Shown in pieces: positions 1 to 4,930 of a stretch of 5,759 nt of DNA; within the stretch, counting starts at the first letter, position 1; the number at the start of each line of letters is the position of its first letter. The position numbers were made by a program, and so were the translations under genes. The notes under the pieces were generated by a model. It was not told the DNA's origin, searched no databases, and worked only from the letters and a program-made list of their open reading frames with translations. The DNA is from Holosporales bacterium (GTDB taxonomy: Bacteria; Pseudomonadota; Alphaproteobacteria; RUG11792), in NCBI GenBank assembly GCA_031281515.1, contig JAITFF010000061.1:1-5759 (forward strand). The letters run 5' to 3'.

Positions 1-86
1 GTTATCGCCGTCTCACAGGCAGCAAAATACGCAGATCCCAGGAGGAGAATCAAAACGGCTAAGGTACACAGTAACTCAGCTAGCAT
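1..86 (-). CDS. DUF21/CNNM (HlyC/CorC-type) membrane protein, N-terminal fragment
   Basis: This is the 5' end of a gene that runs off the left edge; only 28 codons are visible. The peptide begins MLAELLCTLAVLILLLG and continues into SAYFAACETAI. A hydrophobic first membrane helix followed by an (F)xxxxETA(L/I) motif is characteristic of the DUF21 (CNNM) transmembrane domain found in HlyC/CorC/TlyC proteins, where it is usually followed by CBS and CorC_HlyC domains. Family members sit in the inner membrane and are linked to Mg2+/Co2+ transport or resistance. The start is well bounded: an in-frame TGA lies two codons upstream (93-95) and ATG is at 86-84. No strong Shine-Dalgarno is visible. The gene lies 30 bases after the stop of the small secreted-protein gene on the same strand, so the two may be co-transcribed. 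The family call rests on one short motif. Confidence 0.65.
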   Translation of the reverse strand, partial: MLAELLCTLAVLILLLGSAYFAACETAI

Positions 87-116
87 TGCTGCTCAGTAAA
101 GTCGCTCAGAATCATA

Positions 117-647
117 TTAGGGAGTCGGGAACAATTGGCCACTTTCGTCTGCCCCTGATTTCACCAGCTGCTGAGAACACAATACGGCTCCGCTACCAGG
201 TACTGGCCTGCTACCAAGGTAAAATGGCAAATCTTTCCTAAGATTGCGGCCCTTCGGATAGCAAGTTAGTTTGGTAATCAGCGCGGCCGGATCGCCAACT
301 GACGGAGGGGCTCCTAAGTCTTTACTAACATTGAATTTCATTCTTTTGTACGACTCTTCCAATGCTTTGAGCCTTTTATGAAAATCATCAATCAGGACCT
401 TAAGTCTTGCTTTATCTGCCTTTCCTTTTTTGCATTCCAATCTTTTTATGGCATCTAAAGCGTCCCGAGTGGCGGACAACAACTCCAGTACGGCGCCTAT
501 CTGGTCATCGTCATCGTTTTCGTGAAACGATAGCTCCCAACTGACCTGCTCCAGAAATGCATCAACGTCGTCGCTATTCATTGGCACAACCAGTCCATAA
601 CACGACACTGCCAACAAAAAACAGAGCGCTACAAACCTAAACACCAT
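117..647 (-). CDS. unrecognised small secreted protein, probable lipoprotein
   Basis: I do not recognise this protein. From the ATG at 647 it is 176 residues. It opens with a compact signal peptide, MVFRFVALCFLLAVS, followed by Cys16. The L-A-V-S-C context fits the prokaryotic lipobox pattern, with Arg4 as the only n-region charge, so lipid attachment at Cys16 is plausible; ordinary signal-peptidase cleavage is the alternative. Next come an acidic stretch (HENDDDD, about residues 42-48) and a long charged helical segment (about 50-110) rich in Lys, Leu and Arg that could form a coiled coil. The C-terminal part is Pro/Gly-rich, and Cys72, Cys129 and Cys157 could form a disulfide if exported. 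An in-frame ATG at 689 would add 14 residues containing Glu, Tyr and Trp that are atypical of a signal n-region; it has a G-rich stretch about 6 bases upstream. The 647 start has GAGCAGG directly before it. The gene is divergent from surA and precedes the CNNM gene. Confidence 0.6.
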   Translation of the reverse strand: MVFRFVALCFLLAVSCYGLVVPMNSDDVDAFLEQVSWELSFHENDDDDQIGAVLELLSATRDALDAIKRLECKKGKADKARLKVLIDDFHKRLKALEESYKRMKFNVSKDLGAPPSVGDPAALITKLTCYPKGRNLRKDLPFYLGSRPVPGSGAVLCSQQLVKSGADESGQLFPTP

Positions 648-803
648 CCTGCTCGCACAACGACCGTACCAATAGTAAGATTCTACCATAAAACACCGCC
701 CCGATCCATGCAGTTATTGCTGACAGAATCAGATAAGAATTGGTGCTGGCGTGTCTTTGTGTATACATCTCGAAAAAATTGTCTCACAGTGTTATGCATT
801 AGT

Positions 804-822
804 TTAGAATTTTCAATTCTAA
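804..822. repeat. perfect inverted repeat, candidate operator
   Basis: TTAGAATT, then a 3-base spacer, then AATTCTAA: 8-bp perfectly complementary arms in the spacer between the divergent secreted-protein and surA genes. The DNA is AT-rich and there is no adjacent T-run, so a dimeric-protein binding site is more likely than a terminator. The left arm contains TAGAAT, a good -10-like hexamer, but no -35 lies at a suitable distance. A shorter relative, GAATT-C-AATTC, occurs at 4903-4913 upstream of the last gene. The binding protein is unknown. Confidence 0.4.
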
Positions 823-907
823 GGCATATGCTATCCATTAGAGATTACTGGTGCCGAAACAAGGAAACTCGAATGTAACAAAGCGATACTGAATTGGCAG
901 TGATGTG

Positions 908-916
908 TGGTACAAT
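908..916 (+). promoter_or_regulatory. candidate extended -10 promoter for surA
   Basis: TGGTACAAT has the TG-N-TATAAT form of an extended -10 element, with five of six matches in the hexamer at 911-916. No good -35 is seen at 16-18 bases; a TTGGCA at 894-899 is only 11 bases away. Transcription would begin near 923, giving a leader of about 27 bases before the ATG at 950 and excluding the GTG at 905 as the start in that transcript. This is motif reading only. Confidence 0.35.
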
Positions 917-949
917 TTACCGGTAAAGCTACATCTGCGTTTTTTTAGT

Positions 950-2488
950 ATGAGATTGTTTTTTATTTTGCCGTTTTTGATGTCGTGCGTTTTTACCGCT
1001 ACGAATGACGCTTTCGCTGAGACGGATGGTACGAAGCAGGAAGTGGAAGTAGGGCAAGAGCAAGAAGAGAAAACTGAGATACCGGGCGAAAAATTTGATA
1101 TCAAGGTGATCGGAACGACTCTCGATGAGGCCAGCCTGTATAAGATGGGTGAGGGCGAGCGTACCTCATTAACTCAGGTTAAAGGATCTGAGGCTCTACG
1201 CGCCTTTAAAAATGCAACTCCAGTTAAATTGGGCAAAAGCAAGAAGAAACCAGTTATGGTTGGTTATCACACAGCAAATAGGTTTTATCGCATAGTCGGG
1301 AGGGTGAACAACGACGTCGTTACCAATGTCGATATCGAAAACAGAATCAGATTTATCTTCTTCTCATCGGGGAAGCAGTACAAAGAAAAAGACGCTAAAT
1401 TGATGGTCGAGTCGGTCACTAGAACCCTAATCGATGATGAGCTGCAGCGGCAGTATGCTGAATTGTACAGCCTAAAAGTGGATGAAAACGAGGTTGATAG
1501 AAAAATTCAAAACATTGCTACTAACAATTCCATTACGGTCGAAGAATTGGCCAGTAAATTCGAAGAATGTGGAATTAACATGGAAATATTCAAGAAGCAC
1601 ATAAAATCCAGGATGCTACTACAATTCATCGTACAACTCATAGGTGATATAGCGCGCGTCACGCCGCAGGAAATCGATGAAGCTCGGATAAAGGCAAAGA
1701 GTGATATCAGTCAGAAGCGCTACCACTTGCTGGAAATAGCTCTTAGAGTGGATGAGGATGAGAGTAATGAAAAAGCAAAGGAGAGGGCGGAATCTATTCT
1801 ACGCCTCATAAAAGATGGATTTAGTTTCAGGGTTATGGCTGAGGCAGTGTCTCAGGGGGCGTATACCGATGATGTCGGAGATCTCGGCTGGGTTAGGCAA
1901 GATTGTATAGAAAAACCAGTTTTAGACGTGATAAAAAATCTTGAAGTAGGTCAGGTTAGCGATGTAATTAAGACGAGAACTGGGTACAAAATCGTACACA
2001 TCGTCGATATTGCTGAGCCAGGGAAAGCCGGACAATCCAATACGGAATATAAGGTTCTGTGCTCAAAGGTACAATTTCAGGGTGGTCTTTTGACTCAAAA
2101 AGACATAGAGAAATTGAATGTTGCTATAACAGAATTGAAGGATGTAACTCTTACTGCAAAATATAAGGAAGTTTGCAAGAAGCATAAAATTGAATTCGAG
2201 GAGCGGGATATTGTGCATCCGAATGAATACGAGTTGGAATTAATTAAGCAATCAAGTGAATCCAAGAAACCGGTGATTATGAGGGCAATTGATGATGAAA
2301 ATAGTATAATGGTTATGATGATGGTGGATAAAAAGGTTCCGGATGCGGTCGTGCCAACAGACAGGGAGTTATTCATGAAACTATCCGGCATGAAGATCGA
2401 AAAAGAATTCAGGCGGAATTACAAGAAGATGAAGGCGATGGCTCACAGCTGTATATACCTCGAGCGACTGGCGGAAGTCGCTCAGTGA
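950..2488 (+). CDS. surA: SurA-type periplasmic peptidyl-prolyl cis-trans isomerase
   Basis: SurA is a periplasmic foldase that protects outer-membrane proteins in transit and isomerises Xaa-Pro bonds. From ATG 950 the protein is 512 residues. The signal peptide is about 1-23, with probable cleavage after AFA. An acidic, Glu/Lys-rich segment spans about 24-110. The SurA N-terminal chaperone domain begins at RIVGRVNNDVVTNVDIENR and runs about 113-232. One parvulin (rotamase) domain lies at about 256-353, with GDLGW near 310-314 and the closing TGYKIVHIVDI. A divergent C-terminal domain ends in the basic FRRNYKKMKAMA helix (about 487-498) typical of alphaproteobacterial SurA. The length exceeds the usual 420-450, mostly because of the segment before SurA_N. 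A GTG at 905 would add 15 residues; ATG 950 gives a standard signal peptide and agrees with the candidate promoter, but no Shine-Dalgarno precedes it, only a T-rich tract. An LMSC lipobox-like motif at 10-13 is probably too early from this start. The stop overlaps the next gene. Confidence 0.88.
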   Translation: MRLFFILPFLMSCVFTATNDAFAETDGTKQEVEVGQEQEEKTEIPGEKFDIKVIGTTLDEASLYKMGEGERTSLTQVKGSEALRAFKNATPVKLGKSKKKPVMVGYHTANRFYRIVGRVNNDVVTNVDIENRIRFIFFSSGKQYKEKDAKLMVESVTRTLIDDELQRQYAELYSLKVDENEVDRKIQNIATNNSITVEELASKFEECGINMEIFKKHIKSRMLLQFIVQLIGDIARVTPQEIDEARIKAKSDISQKRYHLLEIALRVDEDESNEKAKERAESILRLIKDGFSFRVMAEAVSQGAYTDDVGDLGWVRQDCIEKPVLDVIKNLEVGQVSDVIKTRTGYKIVHIVDIAEPGKAGQSNTEYKVLCSKVQFQGGLLTQKDIEKLNVAITELKDVTLTAKYKEVCKKHKIEFEERDIVHPNEYELELIKQSSESKKPVIMRAIDDENSIMVMMMVDKKVPDAVVPTDRELFMKLSGMKIEKEFRRNYKKMKAMAHSCIYLERLAEVAQ

Positions 2489-3309
2489 GAATAGCATTTT
2501 TCGGTGATGTCGTCGGTAGATCCGGTAGAGAGGCCGTAGTTCGCTATGTTTCGGCCAACAAGGCTGCCCACAAGATGGACTGCGTGATCGTTAATGCAGA
2601 AAATGCTGCTCATGGCTTCGGAATTACTCAAAAAATATGTGATCAGCTCTTTGAGGTTGGTGTGGATATTATCACGCTCGGTAATCATACATTCGATCAA
2701 AAGGGAGATATGCAGCTTTTCGATAGAGAAGTGAGGCTGGCGAGACCGCTGAATTATCCGGTCGGTACTCCCGGGAAAGGGTATAGAATCATTGATCTGA
2801 AAAATTCTGGGAAACGGATTTTGGTCGTCAATTTAATAGGGCGATTATTTATGGAGTATAACGATGATCCATTCCATGCTATGGCCGTTTTGTTGAGTGA
2901 ATACGAATTGGGGAAGAAGTCTATCGATGCTATCTTCGTAGATTTTCACGCTGAAGCAACAGCCGAAAAGTCTGCCCTCGCGAGGTATCTGGATGGCAGG
3001 GTTACAGCCGTTGTCGGAACCCATACTCACGTTCCAACAGCAGATTTGCAGATCCTAAAAAATGGGACTGGTTATCTTTCTGACTGTGGAATGTGTGGTG
3101 ATTATGATTCTGTCATTGGGATGGAGGATTCTTCCTCGATCGTCAGATTCACGCAAAAAATCTACGAGTTTAACAGGATGCAACCAGCCCAAAAAGAGGC
3201 CACCGTTTGCGGGGTCGTGATTGACGTTGCCGATAACGGACTGTGTCAAAATATTCAAACCATTCGAGTTGGTGGGTATCTGTTGGAACAGAAGGATTGC
3301 GTTCTGTAA
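2485..3309 (+). CDS. ymdB: YmdB/TIGR00282-family metallophosphoesterase
   Basis: This 274-residue cytoplasmic protein belongs to the calcineurin-like family that includes Bacillus YmdB, a 2',3'-cyclic-nucleotide phosphodiesterase, and Deinococcus DR1281. All dinuclear metal ligands expected for the family are visible: Asp8 in FFGDVVGRSGR, Glu39 and Asn40 in VNAEN, Asn67 in TLGNHTFD, His155 in DFHAEATAEK, and His180 and His182 in VGTHTHVPTAD. The length is close to the family norm (about 260-270), so it should be active. The GTG start lies within the surA stop as a 4-base GTGA overlap, and GGAAG about 7 bases upstream provides a ribosome site, so translation is probably coupled to surA. The physiological substrate here is unknown; in Bacillus the protein affects mRNA levels and development. 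The family assignment is firm, but the symbol is borrowed from the Bacillus member. Confidence 0.9.
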   Translation: MRIAFFGDVVGRSGREAVVRYVSANKAAHKMDCVIVNAENAAHGFGITQKICDQLFEVGVDIITLGNHTFDQKGDMQLFDREVRLARPLNYPVGTPGKGYRIIDLKNSGKRILVVNLIGRLFMEYNDDPFHAMAVLLSEYELGKKSIDAIFVDFHAEATAEKSALARYLDGRVTAVVGTHTHVPTADLQILKNGTGYLSDCGMCGDYDSVIGMEDSSSIVRFTQKIYEFNRMQPAQKEATVCGVVIDVADNGLCQNIQTIRVGGYLLEQKDCVL

Positions 3310-3326
3310 TTTTCGTGGGATAGAAT
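3297..3326 (+). promoter_or_regulatory. weak candidate internal promoter for hrcA
   Basis: TTGCGT at 3297-3302, overlapping the end of the ymdB-family gene, and TAGAAT at 3321-3326 are 18 bases apart. The -10 matches the consensus at five of six positions and the -35 at three. It would let hrcA be expressed apart from the upstream genes, with a start near 3333. It could easily be chance in this AT-rich gap, and it does not resemble a heat-shock sigma-factor site that I can recognise. Confidence 0.2.
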
Positions 3327-3340
3327 CTAAACTAGCTCAT

Positions 3341-3381
3341 ATATATCACGGGAATCAAATGTCCGAAACCGATATATCACG
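3341..3381 (+). repeat. 10-bp direct repeats bracketing the hrcA start
   Basis: ATATATCACG occurs exactly at 3341-3350 and again at 3372-3381. The repeats are 31 bases apart, about three helical turns, on either side of the hrcA ribosome site and ATG. Such spacing would put two bound proteins on the same face of the DNA. The second copy is within codons 5-8 of hrcA. Autoregulation is one possible role, but chance cannot be excluded. Confidence 0.35.
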
Positions 3382-4390
3382 TAACGAGAGATATATTGAG
3401 ATTTTTAAAAAGTTAGTCGATATCTATATTGAAACTGGAGAACCAGTTGGTTCACGAGTTATTTCCAAGACTCTATCGAGCCCGCTTTCTCCGGCGACGA
3501 TCAGGAACGTCATGTCCGATCTCGAGGATCTCGGTATCATATGCTCTGAACACACGTCTTCTGGAAGAAAACCAACCGAGAAGGGGTGGAGATTTTTTGT
3601 GAATGCTTTGGTCGAGGCCGCGGATCTCTCGGCATTAGAGCGCGAGGCCTTCCTGGAATTAACCAAAAATTCTAACGGAAGAAGTGTCGAATCTATCCTA
3701 GAGACGGCGACCGATATTCTATCTGGGCTTTCGAATTGCGTCAGCATCATTATGACGCCGACGGTTAATGCAAAGATCAAACATATAGATTTTGTACTGC
3801 TTAGTCCAGGAAGAGTCATCGTCGTTATTGTGTCTGAAAGAGGTGTAGTGGAGAATAGGTTGATCGAGGTGCCGTCCGATGTGTCTCAGAGGGTTCTCGA
3901 GAGGGCCACGAGATACATTAATACGAAGCTGACGGGGATGACGCTCGATGAGGTAAGGAACAGCATTCAGGATCAGGTTCGTTGTCATGAGGAAGGGATT
4001 GATGAACTAACTCAAGAGATCGTTGGAAGCGGGATTGAAATCATCGAATCTGAAGACGGAGGAGATGTCTTCGTGAAGGGGCGATCCAATCTGGTTTCGA
4101 ATTCTGGAGAGATTAGCGATCTCCGTAATTTACTCCAGAAATTGGACGAAAAGAAGACGATGAAAAAATTGTTGGATCAATCGGTGAAGGGGCAAGGAAT
4201 CCAGGTATTCATCGGGGCCGAAACAAAATCATTTGAGATGTTTGGATGCTCGGTAATAGCGGCCCCATACGGTGACTCAAGCAAAAATCTGATTGGAGCG
4301 ATAGGAGTGCTGGGGCCATCGCGGATGCAATACGGGCGAGTCATCACCCTCGTTGATTATACGGCAAAATTGCTGGGCAATATTATCTAG
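3359..4390 (+). CDS. hrcA: heat-inducible transcription repressor HrcA
   Basis: HrcA is a dimeric repressor that binds CIRCE operators upstream of groE and dnaK operons; its activity depends on GroEL. The 343-residue length matches the family. A winged-helix domain occupies about 8-80, with the hallmark motifs [30 protein letters not shown] and [12 protein letters not shown]. The central and C-terminal dimerisation/GAF-like region ends in [20 protein letters not shown] (about 312-331), another family signature. The ATG at 3359 is chosen because homology begins soon after it and CGGGA lies 5 bases upstream; the frame stays open upstream to 3221, but that part overlaps the ymdB-family gene and does not look like HrcA. 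It follows that gene by 49 bases. The usual downstream partner grpE is absent: the gene is followed at once by a convergent tRNA. No CIRCE site is seen in the window. Confidence 0.95.
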   Translation: MSETDISRNERYIEIFKKLVDIYIETGEPVGSRVISKTLSSPLSPATIRNVMSDLEDLGIICSEHTSSGRKPTEKGWRFFVNALVEAADLSALEREAFLELTKNSNGRSVESILETATDILSGLSNCVSIIMTPTVNAKIKHIDFVLLSPGRVIVVIVSERGVVENRLIEVPSDVSQRVLERATRYINTKLTGMTLDEVRNSIQDQVRCHEEGIDELTQEIVGSGIEIIESEDGGDVFVKGRSNLVSNSGEISDLRNLLQKLDEKKTMKKLLDQSVKGQGIQVFIGAETKSFEMFGCSVIAAPYGDSSKNLIGAIGVLGPSRMQYGRVITLVDYTAKLLGNII

Positions 4391-4399
4391 AGGAACAAA

Positions 4400-4476
4400 T
4401 GGCGTACCCGATAGGATTCGAACCTACGACCTTTGCCTTCGGAGGGCAACGCTCTATCCATCTGAGCTACGGATAC
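4400..4476 (-). tRNA. tRNA-Arg (anticodon CCG)
   Basis: A complete 77-base cloverleaf on the minus strand. The acceptor arms GTATCCG and CGGGTAC pair with one G-U wobble. The D-stem is GCTC/GAGC with a GG-containing loop. The anticodon stem TTGCC/GGCAA encloses CTCCGAA, placing anticodon CCG at 4442-4440 to read CGG arginine codons. The T-arm GTAGG/CCTAT encloses TTCGAAT with one G-U pair. Discriminator G is followed by an encoded CCA at 4402-4400. The gene is convergent with hrcA, whose stop codon ends only 9 bases away. Confidence 0.97.
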
Positions 4477-4502
4477 ACAATCAAAAGATCCCCAGGAGTC
4501 AT

Positions 4503-4508
4503 ATTGTA
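4503..4508 (-). promoter_or_regulatory. candidate -10 element for tRNA-Arg
   Basis: Read on the minus strand this is TACAAT, five of six matches to the -10 consensus. Transcription would begin near 4496, leaving a leader of about 20 bases before the tRNA, typical for such genes. No convincing -35 is present: TTGGTG at 4535-4530 is 21 bases away, which is too far for a standard promoter. Confidence 0.3.
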
Positions 4509-4626
4509 TCCTATATCCGATTCCTAAAACACCAACTTGTAACCTTAGGTTGTATAAAAGTGAGTGCGTCAGAGCCTCAGCAAAATTTACATGATGCAAT
4601 ACAAGACAGAGGTATTTACCACATGC

Positions 4627-4728
4627 TTAGGAGGGCCAATATTCGTCATCGAATGTCAATAGAGTTTCCGAGGCACCCTGTTCCGCCCCAGACTGGGGAT
4701 TTTCTGCTGAACTGGCCATGTTCTCCAT
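4627..4728 (-). CDS. possible 33-residue acidic small protein
   Basis: A short reading frame from ATG 4728 (or 4719) to TAA at 4629-4627. The peptide starts MENMASSAENPQSGAEQGAS and ends TFDDEYWPS. It is acidic and Ser/Ala/Gly-rich with an aromatic C-terminus and has no membrane segment. AAGAAGG sits just before the first ATG, and GGAG sits 3 bases before the second. An in-frame stop lies a short distance upstream, so it is not the tail of a longer intact gene. I recognise no family. It may be chance, a remnant, or a genuine small gene upstream of and on the same strand as tRNA-Arg. Confidence 0.2.
   Translation of the reverse strand: MENMASSAENPQSGAEQGASETLLTFDDEYWPS
4686..4703 (+). terminator. 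weak hairpin/T-run, possible plus-strand terminator
   Basis: CCCCA-GAC-TGGGG forms a 5-bp GC-rich stem with a 3-base loop and is followed by A and four T residues. This is the layout of a Rho-independent terminator on the plus strand, but both stem and T-run are short. If used, it would end transcripts reading through from hrcA, about 300 bases past its stop and across the antisense of tRNA-Arg. It lies inside the 33-codon minus-strand frame. Confidence 0.25.
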
Positions 4729-4771
4729 TACCTTCTTGCAGCTTACACTTCCTTAAACCCTAATTGGTTGC

Positions 4772-4791
4772 AATGATATTGTAATGATATT
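4772..4791 (+). repeat. AT-rich tandem direct repeat upstream of the last gene
   Basis: AATGATATT occurs at 4772-4780 and 4783-4791, an 11-base period close to one helical turn. A partial third copy, AAATGAT, follows at about 4797. The array lies just before a TATAAA (4811-4816), the best -10-like hexamer for the gene starting at 4931. This arrangement would suit binding sites for an activator or repressor. Confidence 0.4.
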
Positions 4792-4930
4792 CATCAAATG
4801 ATGGTGTGATTATAAAAACACATAGCGATGCATTTATCAAAAGATAATAATTCACTTTAAGAAAAATTAAACCATATCCTACCAAACTGATACCTAGACG
4901 TGAATTCAATTCTCTGGAGAGAGAACTAAG

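Larger units (their letters stand above)
4477..4930. other. 454-base spacer without a recognised gene
   Basis: Between the tRNA and the last gene I find no recognisable protein family and no SRP RNA, 6S RNA, tmRNA or RNase P signature. The left part (to about 4760) has mixed composition and holds a 33-codon minus-strand reading frame and a short GC hairpin. The right part (about 4761-4915) is clearly AT-rich, with direct repeats and short inverted repeats (TTATC-AAAA-GATAA at 4834-4847; GAATT-C-AATTC at 4903-4913), consistent with a regulated promoter region for the gene at 4931. Confidence 0.5.

Noticed and set aside
903..926. Seven-codon leader peptide frame upstream of surA
   Set aside because: It starts before the inferred transcript start, has no regulatory codon run or attenuator hairpin, and is probably chance.
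838..1104. 88-codon minus-strand frame overlapping the surA start
   Set aside because: It is antisense to strong SurA coding sequence, with low-complexity Ser/Cys composition and no family resemblance.
2095..2391. 98-codon minus-strand frame inside surA
   Set aside because: It is Ile/Ser-rich antisense of the Asp/Glu/Lys/Met-rich SurA C-terminus, a typical shadow frame.
2482..3258. Minus-strand frames inside the YmdB-family gene
   Set aside because: The sense protein has all its catalytic residues; the antisense frames have no recognisable motifs.
3424..3988. 131- and 89-codon minus-strand frames inside hrcA
   Set aside because: They lie opposite an intact, full-length HrcA and show no domain features.
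4545..4570. Possible degenerate CIRCE element (TTAG...GAGTGC)
   Set aside because: Only about half the positions match and the spacer is 8 rather than 9 bases; no heat-shock gene follows.
4387..4599. 70-codon minus-strand frame containing [20 protein letters not shown]
   Set aside because: This is the sense-strand translation artefact of the same tRNA, often misannotated as a protein.
4560..4760. Structured small RNA (SRP, 6S, tmRNA, RNase P) in the spacer
   Set aside because: None of the conserved signature sequences of these RNAs was found on either strand.
4353..4763. 136-codon plus-strand frame containing [20 protein letters not shown]
   Set aside because: This peptide is the well-known artefact of translating the antisense strand of a tRNA gene. 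The frame crosses tRNA-Arg and the end of hrcA; its tail has no recognisable domain.
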